This document shows, piece after piece, positions 24,350 through 32,601 of a stretch of DNA of 64,000 nt. The DNA is from Streptomyces tagetis (lineage in GTDB: Bacteria > Actinomycetota > Actinomycetes > Streptomycetales > Streptomycetaceae): positions 62,001 through 126,000 of the forward strand of contig NZ_JAGPNL010000006.1 of the NCBI RefSeq assembly GCF_018069565.1, in the 5' to 3' direction. The translations under genes were made by a program, and so were the position numbers. Each line of letters opens with the position of its first letter. Position 1 is the first letter of the stretch. The notes beneath the pieces were generated by a model that saw only the letters and a list, made by a program, of their open reading frames with translations, did no database searches and was not told the origin of the DNA.

Positions 24350-25660
24350 ATGAAGCTCCCCGCAAGACTCCCGGCCCGGCTCGCCGTCTTCCTGGCCGCC
24401 GCCGCCCTCAGCGCCACCGCCTGTGCCCCCCAGACCTCGGGCGGTTCCGCCTCGGGCGCGGACGAGAAGACCGGCACCCTGCGGGTGTGGCTCTTCCAGG
24501 AGGTCAACAACCGGCCCAAGGAGAAGGTCGTCGACTCCGTCCTGGCCGGATTCCGCAAGGACCACAAGGGCGCGGACGTCTCCGTCGAGTACATCCCCGT
24601 CGAGACCCGCGCCGAACGCATCAAGGCCGCCTTCAACGACCCGAAGAGCGCCCCCGACGTCATCGAGTTCGGCAACACGGACACCGCCGGGTACGTGAAG
24701 GACGGCGGACTCGCCGACGTCACCGCCGACTTCGACGCCTGGAACGAGGCCAAGGACGCCGACCCGACCGCCCGCCAGTCGGTCACCGTGGACGGAAAGG
24801 TCTACGGAGCCCCCTACTTCGTCGGCGTCCGGGCCCTCTACTACCGTACCGACGTCTTCGGCGACCTCGGGCTGAAGCCGCCCGCCACCCTCGGCGAACT
24901 CGCCGCCACCGCCCGCGAGGTCAGGTCCGCCCGCCCCGACCTGTACGGCATCGCCGTCGGCGGCGCCTACACCTACGGCGCCCTGCCCTTCCTGTGGGCC
25001 CACGGCGGCGCCCTCGCCACCGGCAAGGACGGCTCCTACGCCTCCGGCCTCGACACCCCCGCCGCCCGCAAGGGCATCCAGGCGTACACCTCCCTCTTCG
25101 GCGACGACAACTGCCCCGCCGCCAAGTGCGCCGGCATGGGCGGCAACGACACCGTCACCGCCTTCGCCTCCGGCAAGGCCGCCATGGCGATCGCCGGCGA
25201 CTTCAGCCACCAGGCCGTGGAGTCCGGCTCGGTCAAGGGCAAGTACGCCGTCGTGCCGCTGCCCGGTGCGAAGGCCGGCACCATCGCCCCCGCCTTCGCC
25301 GGCGGCAACAACATCGGCGTCCTGAAGGGCACCTCCCACCGCACCCTCGCCGTCGACCTGATGAAGCGGCTCGCCGCCAAGAAGACCCAGGGCGAACTCT
25401 TCGACGCCATGGGCTTCCTGCCCACCTTCACCGACGTACGGCAGCAGGCCGCCGAGCGGGAGCCGTTCGTGAAGCCCTTCGTCCAGACCCTCGCCTCCGG
25501 GACCGAGTTCGTGCCCGCCTCGCCGGCCTGGGCGCAGATCGACGCCTCCCTCGTCCTGCCCACCATGTACCAGGAGATCGTCAGCGGCCGGAAGGACGTG
25601 GCGACCGCCTCCGAGGACGCCGCCAAGAAGATGAACGACGCGTTCGGCTCCGTCGGATGA
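24350..25660 (+). CDS. Sugar ABC transporter substrate-binding lipoprotein
   Basis: Extracellular solute-binding protein (family 1), 436 residues. The signal peptide ends in a lipobox (ALSATAC, lipidated Cys at about 25). The mature part has the family's DVIEFGNTDTAGYV and PYFVGVRALYYRTDVF stretches. It heads an operon with two permeases and a GH20 hexosaminidase, all coupled by stop/start overlaps, so the ligand is probably an N-acetylglucosamine-containing oligosaccharide such as chitobiose. The operon has no ATPase gene; streptomycete CUT1 systems commonly share MsiK encoded elsewhere. Confidence 0.88.
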   Translation: MKLPARLPARLAVFLAAAALSATACAPQTSGGSASGADEKTGTLRVWLFQEVNNRPKEKVVDSVLAGFRKDHKGADVSVEYIPVETRAERIKAAFNDPKSAPDVIEFGNTDTAGYVKDGGLADVTADFDAWNEAKDADPTARQSVTVDGKVYGAPYFVGVRALYYRTDVFGDLGLKPPATLGELAATAREVRSARPDLYGIAVGGAYTYGALPFLWAHGGALATGKDGSYASGLDTPAARKGIQAYTSLFGDDNCPAAKCAGMGGNDTVTAFASGKAAMAIAGDFSHQAVESGSVKGKYAVVPLPGAKAGTIAPAFAGGNNIGVLKGTSHRTLAVDLMKRLAAKKTQGELFDAMGFLPTFTDVRQQAAEREPFVKPFVQTLASGTEFVPASPAWAQIDASLVLPTMYQEIVSGRKDVATASEDAAKKMNDAFGSVG

Positions 25661-26619
25661 CAGCGCCCGCCACCCCGGTGGCCGCGGACCGCCCGCCCGT
25701 GCGGGCGGCCCGCGGCGGCGCGGTCCACGGCACCCCCCGCCGCCGGGGTGGCCGCGCCACCCCCTGGATCTACCTCGCGCCCGCCCTCGTCGTCCTCGGC
25801 GGACTGCTCGTCTACCCCGTCTACCAGCTCGGCCTGATCTCCTTCCTGGAGTACACCCAGGCCCAGGTCTCGGGCGGCGAACCCACCACCTTCCAGGGCC
25901 TGGGCAACTACGCCACCCTCTTCCGCGACGAGGAGTTCTGGCGGGTCCTGCTCGCCACCCTCCTCTTCGCCGCCGCCTGCGTCCTCGGCACCCTCGCCGT
26001 CGGCTGCGCCCTCGCCGTGCTCCTCACCCGCGTCCGCGCCCTGCCGCGGCTCGCGCTGATGCTCGCCGGACTCGGCGCCTGGGCCACCCCCGCGGTCACC
26101 GGCTCCACCGTCTGGCTGCTCCTGTTCGACGCGGACTTCGGCCCGGTCAACCGCGTGCTCGGCCTCGGCGACCACTCCTGGACGTACGGGCGCTACAGCG
26201 CCTTCCTCTTCGTCCTGCTCGAAGTGGTCTGGTGCTCCTTCCCGTTCGTCATGGTCACCGTCTACGCCGGCATCCGCGCCGTCCCCGCCGAGGTGCTGGA
26301 GGCCGCCGCCCTCGACGGCGCCTCCCCCTGGCGCGTCTGGCGCTCGGTGCTCGCCCCGATGCTCCGGCCGATCCTGGTGGTCGTCACCATCCAGTCGGTC
26401 ATCTGGGACTTCAAGGTCTTCACCCAGATCTACGTCATGACGGGCGGCGGCGGCATCGCCGGCCAGAACCTCGTCCTGAACGTCTACGCCTACCAGAAGG
26501 CGTTCGCGTCCTCGCAGTACAGCCTGGGCGCCGCGATCGGCGTGGTGATGCTGCTGATCCTGCTCGCCGTCACGCTGGTGTACCTGCGGCTGCTGCGCCG
26601 CCAGGGGGAGGAGCTGTGA
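25657..26619 (+). CDS. Sugar ABC permease (MalF type)
   Basis: First permease of the CUT1-type importer, 320 residues, six predicted membrane segments starting at about 37 (WIYLAPALVVLGGLLVYPVY). The EAA loop that contacts the ATPase is EVLEAAALDGASPWRVWRSV at about 212-231. ATGA overlap with the binding-protein gene and GTGA overlap with the next permease indicate translational coupling. Confidence 0.9.
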   Translation: MTAPATPVAADRPPVRAARGGAVHGTPRRRGGRATPWIYLAPALVVLGGLLVYPVYQLGLISFLEYTQAQVSGGEPTTFQGLGNYATLFRDEEFWRVLLATLLFAAACVLGTLAVGCALAVLLTRVRALPRLALMLAGLGAWATPAVTGSTVWLLLFDADFGPVNRVLGLGDHSWTYGRYSAFLFVLLEVVWCSFPFVMVTVYAGIRAVPAEVLEAAALDGASPWRVWRSVLAPMLRPILVVVTIQSVIWDFKVFTQIYVMTGGGGIAGQNLVLNVYAYQKAFASSQYSLGAAIGVVMLLILLAVTLVYLRLLRRQGEEL

Positions 26620-27461
26620 ACCTCACGCGCGCGCGGGTGCGCCGTCCGTGGCGGCTGGCGGCCGAGGCGTCGGCGCTGCTGATCGCCGTCCTGGTCGCCT
26701 TCCCGCTCTACTGGATGGTGCTCAGCGCCTTCAAACCGGCCGGCGAGATCGCGTCCGACCGGCCGCGGCCGTGGACGCTTTCGCCTTCGCTGGATTCCTT
26801 CCGGCGGGTCTTCGGGCAACAGGAATTCGGCCGCTATTTCCTCAACAGCCTGCTCGTCGCGGGCGCCGTCGTCGTCGCCTCGGCGCTGATCGCGTTCCTC
26901 GCCGCGACGGCCGTGACACGGTTCCGTTTCCGTTTCCGGACCACCCTCCTGATCATGTTCCTGGTGGCCCAGATGGTGCCGGTGGAAGCGCTCACCATCC
27001 CGCTCTTCTTCCTCATGCGGGACTTCGGCCAACTGAACACGCTGGGCGCGCTGATCCTGCCGCACCTCGCCTTCTCGCTGCCCTTCGCCATCTGGATGCT
27101 GAGGGGATTTGTGAAAGCCGTGCCGGAAGCCCTGGAGGAGGCCGCCCACGTCGACGGCGCGAGCCGTACGCGCTTTCTGTGGCAGATCCTTTTCCCGCTG
27201 GTCTTCCCGGGGCTCGTGGCCACCAGCGTGTTCTCCTTCATCTCGGCCTGGAACGACTTCCTCTTCGCCAAGTCGTTCATCATCAGCGACACCTCCCAGT
27301 CGACGCTGCCGATGGCCCTGCTGGTCTTCTACAAACCGGACGATCCCGACTGGGGCGGAGTGATGGCCGCCTCCACCGTGATGACGATTCCGGTACTGGT
27401 CTTCTTCGTACTCGTACAACGACGACTCGTCTCCGGCCTCGGCGGAGCGGTGAAGGACTGA
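26616..27461 (+). CDS. Sugar ABC permease (MalG type)
   Basis: Second permease, 281 residues, six membrane segments, with the EAA loop ALEEAAHVDGASRTRFLWQI at about 172-191. It starts at GTG overlapping the upstream stop. The hexosaminidase gene begins one base after its stop, so transport and intracellular hydrolysis are expressed together. Confidence 0.9.
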   Translation: MNLTRARVRRPWRLAAEASALLIAVLVAFPLYWMVLSAFKPAGEIASDRPRPWTLSPSLDSFRRVFGQQEFGRYFLNSLLVAGAVVVASALIAFLAATAVTRFRFRFRTTLLIMFLVAQMVPVEALTIPLFFLMRDFGQLNTLGALILPHLAFSLPFAIWMLRGFVKAVPEALEEAAHVDGASRTRFLWQILFPLVFPGLVATSVFSFISAWNDFLFAKSFIISDTSQSTLPMALLVFYKPDDPDWGGVMAASTVMTIPVLVFFVLVQRRLVSGLGGAVKD

Positions 27462-27462
27462 C

Positions 27463-29106
27463 GTGAGCGACACGACCCCGGCGACGGGCCCGATCCCGGC
27501 CCCGCTGACCCTCGACGGCCCCGGTCCGGGCGCCGTCGCCCTGACCCCCGCGACCACCCTGGCGGCCGGCCCCGGCACCGAAACCACCGAACGCTGGCTG
27601 CGCGCCGTCCTCGGCCCCGCCCTCGGCCTCACCCTGCCGACCGCCCCGCCCGGCGCCGACGCAGGCGCCGGGCTGCGGCTGCGCACCGACGACACGCTCG
27701 GCCCGGAGGAGTACCGGCTCACCGCCGGCGCCGACGGCGTCGAGATCACCGGCGGCGACGCGGCCGGCGTCTTCTGGGGCGCCCAGACCCTGCGCCAGCT
27801 CATCGGCCCCGACGCCTTCCGCCGGGCACCGCTGCGGCCCGGAGCCGGACACCGGCTGCCGTACGTGAGCGTGCGGGACGCGCCCCGCTTCCGCTGGCGC
27901 GGCCTCATGCTCGACGTCGCCCGGCACTTCATGCCCAAGGACGGCGTACTGCGCTACCTCGACCTGATGGCGGCGCACAAACTCAACGTCCTGCACTTTC
28001 ACCTGACGGACGACCAGGGATGGCGTATCGAGATCCTGCGCTACCCCGAACTCACCGCCACCGGCGCCTGGCGCCCGCGCACCAAATACGGCCACCGGGC
28101 CTCCCCGCTGTGGGAGGACAAGCCGCACGGTGGTCACTACACCCAGGACGACATCCGCGAGATCGTCGCCTACGCCGCCGAGCGCCACATCACCGTCGTC
28201 CCGGAAATCGACGTACCCGGCCACTCGCAGGCCGCCATCGCCGCCTATCCGGAACTCGGCAACACCGACGTCGTCGACACCGCCGCCCTCGGCGTCTGGG
28301 ACACCTGGGGCGTCTCCCCGAACGTCCTCGCCCCCTCCGAGAACACCCTGCGCTTCTACGAGGGCGTCTTCGAGGAACTCCTCGGCCTTTTCCCCTCCGA
28401 GTTCGTCCACGTGGGCGGCGACGAATGCCCCAAGGACCAGTGGCGCGCGTCGGCCGCCGCGCAGGCCCGCATCGCGGAACTCGGGGTCGACGGCGAAGAC
28501 GGACTCCAGTCCTGGTTCATCCGGCACTTCGACCGCTGGCTCACCGCGCGCGGGCGCCGGCTCATCGGCTGGGACGAGATCCTGGAGGGCGGTCTCGCCG
28601 AGGGCGCGGCCGTCTCCTCGTGGCGCGGCTACGCCGGCGGGATCGCCGCCGCGCGCGCCGGACACGACGTCGTCATGTGCCCCGAGCAGCAGGTCTACCT
28701 GGACCACCGGCAGGACGGGGGACCGGACGAGCCGGTTCCGATCGGGTACGTCCGCACCCTGGAGGACGTCTACCGGTTCGAGCCGGTTCCTCCCGCGCTG
28801 ACCGAGACGGAGGCCGCGCGCGTCCTCGGCACCCAGGCCAACGTGTGGACCGAGGTGATGGAAGACCAGGCCCGCGTCGACTACCAGGTCTTCCCGCGGC
28901 TCGCCGCCTTCGCCGAGGTCGCCTGGAGCGCCCTGCCGGCCCCCGCCGACCGGGACTTCGCCGGCTTCGAGGAGCGGATGGCCGACCACTACCGGCGCCT
29001 GGACGCCCTCGGCGTCGCCTACCGGCGGCCCGGCGGCCCGCTGCCCTGGCAGCGCCGGCCCGGGGTGCTCGGCCGCCCGATCGAGGGCGCGCCCCCGAAC
29101 GCGTAG
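27463..29106 (+). CDS. GH20 beta-N-acetylhexosaminidase
   Basis: Glycoside hydrolase that removes terminal GlcNAc (or GalNAc) by substrate-assisted catalysis, 547 residues. No signal peptide is seen, so it probably acts in the cytoplasm on imported disaccharide. An N-terminal GH20b domain (about 1-140) precedes the catalytic barrel (RGLMLDVARHFMPKDGVLRY). The catalytic pair is in FVHVGGDECPKDQW at about 320; NVWTEVMED is near the substrate pocket. Its place at the end of a permease operon with a DasR-like site supports chitobiose use. Confidence 0.92.
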   Translation: MSDTTPATGPIPAPLTLDGPGPGAVALTPATTLAAGPGTETTERWLRAVLGPALGLTLPTAPPGADAGAGLRLRTDDTLGPEEYRLTAGADGVEITGGDAAGVFWGAQTLRQLIGPDAFRRAPLRPGAGHRLPYVSVRDAPRFRWRGLMLDVARHFMPKDGVLRYLDLMAAHKLNVLHFHLTDDQGWRIEILRYPELTATGAWRPRTKYGHRASPLWEDKPHGGHYTQDDIREIVAYAAERHITVVPEIDVPGHSQAAIAAYPELGNTDVVDTAALGVWDTWGVSPNVLAPSENTLRFYEGVFEELLGLFPSEFVHVGGDECPKDQWRASAAAQARIAELGVDGEDGLQSWFIRHFDRWLTARGRRLIGWDEILEGGLAEGAAVSSWRGYAGGIAAARAGHDVVMCPEQQVYLDHRQDGGPDEPVPIGYVRTLEDVYRFEPVPPALTETEAARVLGTQANVWTEVMEDQARVDYQVFPRLAAFAEVAWSALPAPADRDFAGFEERMADHYRRLDALGVAYRRPGGPLPWQRRPGVLGRPIEGAPPNA

Positions 29107-29144
29107 GGCGCACCGCCGGACACGTACGGAAAACGCCCCCAAAC

Positions 29145-29160
29145 GCCACTCAAGAGTGGC
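29145..29160. promoter_or_regulatory. Palindrome GCCACTC-AA-GAGTGGC
   Basis: Perfect 7-bp arms, 39 bp after the hexosaminidase stop. Either a weak terminator or an operator for the following operon. Confidence 0.4.
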
Positions 29161-29200
29161 AACTCGCACGCAACGCCGATCACCGGAGGTCCCGTGTGAA

Positions 29201-29224
29201 ACCTGGCCATCTCCCTGGCCAGGT
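29201..29224. terminator. Hairpin ACCTGGCCA-TCTCCC-TGGCCAGGT
   Basis: Perfect 9-bp stem with a six-base loop, roughly 95 bp beyond the hexosaminidase gene and 135 bp before the next operon. A GGAGGT sequence precedes it, but the small frame behind that is not codon-biased. Confidence 0.45.
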
Positions 29225-29359
29225 GGGCGAATGCCGCCTAGCGGACCCCTGCGTTCGGGCCCTGCAAAGATGTGCCAGAGTTGCCACGTCGGCCCTGTCA
29301 GCACGTACCGTACGGCGACACGGGCGGGACCAGTGGGACAGCGGGAAGGGGCAGTCGGG

Positions 29360-30253
29360 TTGACCACGCACGCACCGCAGGCGGCGCAGGCCGTCACGCT
29401 GCCCACGACACTGGACGAGGCCGTGGCGGTGCTCACCGCCACGCCCGCCGCGGTGCCGGTGGCGGGCGGAACCGACCTGATGACCTCCGTCAACTCCGGC
29501 CAGTTGCGGCCCGCCGCGCTGGTCGGACTCGGCCGCATCAGCGAGATCCGGGGCTGGCAGTACCAGGACGGGCACGCCCTGCTCGGCGCGGGACTCACCC
29601 ACGCCCGCATGGGCCGCCCCGACTTCGCGGCCCTCATCCCGGCGCTGGCCGCCGCCGCCCGCGCCGCCGGCCCGCCGCAGATCCGCAACGCGGGCACCCT
29701 CGGCGGCAACATCGCCTCCGCCGCCCCGACCGGCGACGCGCTGCCGGTCCTGGCCGCGCTGGAGGCGACCCTGATCATCGCGGGCCCGTCGGGGGCCCGC
29801 CGGGAGATGCCGGTCTCGTACCTGCTGGCCGGCATGGAGATGCTGCGCGCCGGCGAGCTGATCGGCCATGTGCGCGTGCCGCTGCTGCACGCCCCCCAGG
29901 TCTTCCTGAAGGCCACCGGCCGGACCGGTCCCGGCCGCGCGCTGGCCTCCGTGGCCCTGGTCCTCGACCCGGCCCGGCGCGGGGTGCGCTGCGCCGTCGG
30001 CGCCATCGCGCCGATGCCGCTGCGCCCCCTGGAGGCCGAGGAGTGGGTCGCCCGGCTCATCGACTGGGACAACGGCCGCGCGATCGTCCCCGAGGCGCTG
30101 AGCGCCTTCGGCGAGTACGTCGCCGCCGCCTGCATCCCCGACGCCGCGCCGGCCGAGGACGGCTCCGCGCAGCAGCTCCCGCCCGCCGTACTGCACCTGC
30201 GGCGCACCGTCGCCGCGCTGGCCCGACGAGCACTGGGGAGGGCGCTGTCGTGA
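29360..30253 (+). CDS. Molybdo-flavoenzyme FAD-binding subunit (XdhB/CoxM type)
   Basis: FAD subunit of a xanthine dehydrogenase-family enzyme, 297 residues, passing electrons from the Fe-S subunit onward. Family motifs are VAGGTDLM (about 35), the second FAD site TLGGNIASAAPTGD (about 115) and the CO dehydrogenase flavoprotein C-terminal domain (about 190-290). TTG 29360 was chosen: GGAAGGGG lies upstream and the fold begins right after it. An in-frame GTG at 29333 and an ATG at 29156 also exist. The next subunit overlaps its stop (GTGA). Confidence 0.85.
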   Translation: MTTHAPQAAQAVTLPTTLDEAVAVLTATPAAVPVAGGTDLMTSVNSGQLRPAALVGLGRISEIRGWQYQDGHALLGAGLTHARMGRPDFAALIPALAAAARAAGPPQIRNAGTLGGNIASAAPTGDALPVLAALEATLIIAGPSGARREMPVSYLLAGMEMLRAGELIGHVRVPLLHAPQVFLKATGRTGPGRALASVALVLDPARRGVRCAVGAIAPMPLRPLEAEEWVARLIDWDNGRAIVPEALSAFGEYVAAACIPDAAPAEDGSAQQLPPAVLHLRRTVAALARRALGRALS

Positions 30254-32601
30254 CCGACGACCAGCAGGGAGAGGGCGCCGCGCCCCGTGGCGGCGGGCGC
30301 TGGGACCCGCTGCCCCAGGGCGACTACGACGACGGTGCCACCGCCTTCGTGAAGCTCCCCGAGGGCGGCATCGACGCGCTGCTGGCCTCCGCCGACAGCC
30401 CGCTCGCCGCGCCGGGCCACGGCTACGTGCCGCCGCAGATCACCGTCACGCCCGCGACGACCGCCGGCACCGACCCGGCGGCCACCGGCGCCTGGGCGAC
30501 GCCCGCCGACGGCACCCGGTGGCAGCAGGCCCCGGACGCCGGGGGACAGGCGGCGGCGCAGCGGTTCCCGGGGCAGGAGTACGCGGGACAGGAGTACGCC
30601 GGGCAGGAGTACGGGGGCCGGGCGTACGCCGCCCCGGCCGAACCGGACGCCTACCCGGGGCAGGTGCCGTACCAGGACCGCAACGGCCACGGCGGGCAGG
30701 GCGGTTACCCGGCGCAGGACCCGTACGGGCAGCCGGGGCAGGCGCGTCAGCCGGGGCAGCCGGGCCGGGCCGGGCACGGTGGTCAGGACGGGCACGGGGG
30801 CGGTCAGGACAGGCACGGTGGTGGTCAGGCCGGGCACGGTGGTGGTCAGCCGGGGCGGCCGGCGGCCGACGTCGGGCACGACGACCGGTTCGCCTACCAC
30901 CCGGACGCCTCCGGGCAGTGGGACCTCGGCGGCGAGGCGCCCGCGTCCGCCCCGGGCCCCGACGCCGCCGGACGCGGCGCGGCCGAGCCGGGCCCGAACG
31001 GCCCGTGGTCCATCCCGCTCGCCGACGGCGATCTCCCCGACGACTCGGGCGAGTTCACCACGTCGTCCCTGGCCGGTCAGTGGAGCGGCGGCGCCGCTCC
31101 GCCGGCCACGCTCCCGGGCGGCGCCGCCGCCCCCTGGGCACCCCAGCCGGCCGGACAGCCGTGGGACGAGCGCGAGCGGGAACGCCCCGGGGCGCTGCCG
31201 GACGCCGGTCCCCGGACCGACGGGCGCGGCGAGGCCCTCGTCCGCGAGGAGACGCCGACGGCGTCCCCGTCGCCGACGCCTGCTGAGGCGGGTGCGGCGG
31301 GTGCGGTCCGGGAGGCCATGGGGCTTGGTGGGCCTGGTGGGCCTGGTGGGCATGGTGGGACCGAAGGGACTGTTGGGGCTGGTGGGGCTGCCGCGGCGGC
31401 CGGAGCCCGCGGGCCCGGCGAGGCCGGAGCGCTCGGCGCGGCAGGCGAGACCGGTGCGCCAGGTGGTTCTGCCGGTCCCGGTGGGGCCAATGCGGCCGGT
31501 GTGCCCGGTGCGCCCGGTGTGCCCGCTGGGTCAGGCAGGCAAGGCGAGTCCGGTGCGCCCGGTGCGCCCGGTGAGTCCCGTGAGGCTGCCGGGAACGGTG
31601 GGCCCCGAGGGCCGGAAGGGTCCCAGAAGGCCCCTGAGGCCCCCGTGGCGCCCTCCGCGGCCCCCGTACGGCACTCCGAGGCCGAATCCGGGCCGGAGGC
31701 CGCCCAGCCGCCCGTGACGGACCCCGCCCCGGCGGCGGCCCGCACGGCGTCCGCCGGGGAGCCGGCCGCCGAGGCCGGGGGAGCGGCCCGCCCCGGCGCC
31801 GGGGCATCCGCCGAACCCGCCCCGGGGCCCGAGCCCGCCGCCGACCCCGGCCCCGTACGCCAGGACGGCTCGCTCGGCGCCCACGACGAACACCCCCTCG
31901 CCTCCTACGTGCTCCGCGTCAACGGCGCCGACCGGCCCGTCACCGACGCCTGGATCGGCGAGTCGCTGCTGTACGTGCTGCGTGAACGCCTCGGCCTCGC
32001 GGGCGCCAAGGACGGCTGCTCCCAGGGCGAGTGCGGCGCCTGCAACGTGCAGGTCGACGGACGCCTCGTCGCCTCCTGCCTCGTCCCGGCCGTCACCGCC
32101 GCCGGCAGCGAGGTGCGGACCGTCGAGGGACTGGCCACGGACGGCCGGCCCTCCGACGTCCAGCGGGCCCTCGCCCGGTGCGGCGCCGTGCAGTGCGGCT
32201 TCTGCGTGCCCGGCATGGCGATGACCGTGCACAACCTCCTGGAGGGCAACCCGGCCCCGACCGAGCTGGAGACCCGCCAGGCCCTCTGCGGCAACCTGTG
32301 CCGCTGCTCCGGCTACCGGGGCTTCCTGGAGGCGGTCCGCGAGGTCGTCGCCGAACGCGCCGCCGAGGCGGAGGAGGACGAGGGCGCCGACCCCGGCGAG
32401 GACGACGGCGCCCGCATCCCGCACCAGGCCGGACCGGGCGCGGGCGGCGTCAACCCCTCGGCCTTCGACCCGGCACCCCGCAGCGCCGCCCCCGACCCGC
32501 ACGGCCGCCCCCCGCACGACCAGGCGCCCCGTGACGGGCAGCCCCCGTACGACCAGCCCTACGACCAGCCGCCCTACGGTCAGGACGGAGGCCAGGCGTG
32601 A
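30250..32601 (+). CDS. Molybdo-flavoenzyme 2Fe-2S subunit with giant disordered extension
   Basis: Iron-sulphur subunit of the same enzyme. The catalytic part is only the last 235 or so residues of 783. It has a plant-type ferredoxin cluster (CSQGECGACNVQVDG...ASC, about 590-610) and the helical second cluster (CGAVQCGFCVPG then CGNLCRCSGY, about 650-690). Typical subunits of this type are 150-210 residues. The first 550 residues are low complexity: repeated GQEYA and GHGGGQ units, then a Gly-X-Y rich collagen-like stretch at about 357-460, then acidic Pro/Ala sequence. A Tyr/Pro/Gln tail follows the domain. All in one open frame with GC-rich third positions, so not a frame artefact. Confidence 0.85.
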   Translation: MTDDQQGEGAAPRGGGRWDPLPQGDYDDGATAFVKLPEGGIDALLASADSPLAAPGHGYVPPQITVTPATTAGTDPAATGAWATPADGTRWQQAPDAGGQAAAQRFPGQEYAGQEYAGQEYGGRAYAAPAEPDAYPGQVPYQDRNGHGGQGGYPAQDPYGQPGQARQPGQPGRAGHGGQDGHGGGQDRHGGGQAGHGGGQPGRPAADVGHDDRFAYHPDASGQWDLGGEAPASAPGPDAAGRGAAEPGPNGPWSIPLADGDLPDDSGEFTTSSLAGQWSGGAAPPATLPGGAAAPWAPQPAGQPWDERERERPGALPDAGPRTDGRGEALVREETPTASPSPTPAEAGAAGAVREAMGLGGPGGPGGHGGTEGTVGAGGAAAAAGARGPGEAGALGAAGETGAPGGSAGPGGANAAGVPGAPGVPAGSGRQGESGAPGAPGESREAAGNGGPRGPEGSQKAPEAPVAPSAAPVRHSEAESGPEAAQPPVTDPAPAAARTASAGEPAAEAGGAARPGAGASAEPAPGPEPAADPGPVRQDGSLGAHDEHPLASYVLRVNGADRPVTDAWIGESLLYVLRERLGLAGAKDGCSQGECGACNVQVDGRLVASCLVPAVTAAGSEVRTVEGLATDGRPSDVQRALARCGAVQCGFCVPGMAMTVHNLLEGNPAPTELETRQALCGNLCRCSGYRGFLEAVREVVAERAAEAEEDEGADPGEDDGARIPHQAGPGAGGVNPSAFDPAPRSAAPDPHGRPPHDQAPRDGQPPYDQPYDQPPYGQDGGQA
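30571..30849 (+). repeat. In-frame tandem repeats GQEYA and GHGGGQ
   Basis: Three copies of a 15-bp unit (GGGCAGGAGTACGC-type) at 30571-30615, and four copies of an 18-21-bp GGGCACGGTGGTGGTCAG-type unit at 30772-30849, inside the Fe-S subunit gene. Confidence 0.85.
31318..31630 (+). repeat. Collagen-like Gly-X-Y coding stretch
   Basis: About 100 codons with glycine at nearly every third position (GLGGPGGPGGHGG, then GARGPGEAGALGAAG, GAPGAPGES), with a few phase slips. It is part of the Fe-S subunit extension. Confidence 0.75.

Noticed and set aside
29196..29363. 55-codon frame after GGAGGT ending at the TTG start of the FAD subunit gene
   Set aside because: The TTGA overlap looked like coupling, but third codon positions are not GC-biased and the frame runs across a 9-bp hairpin.
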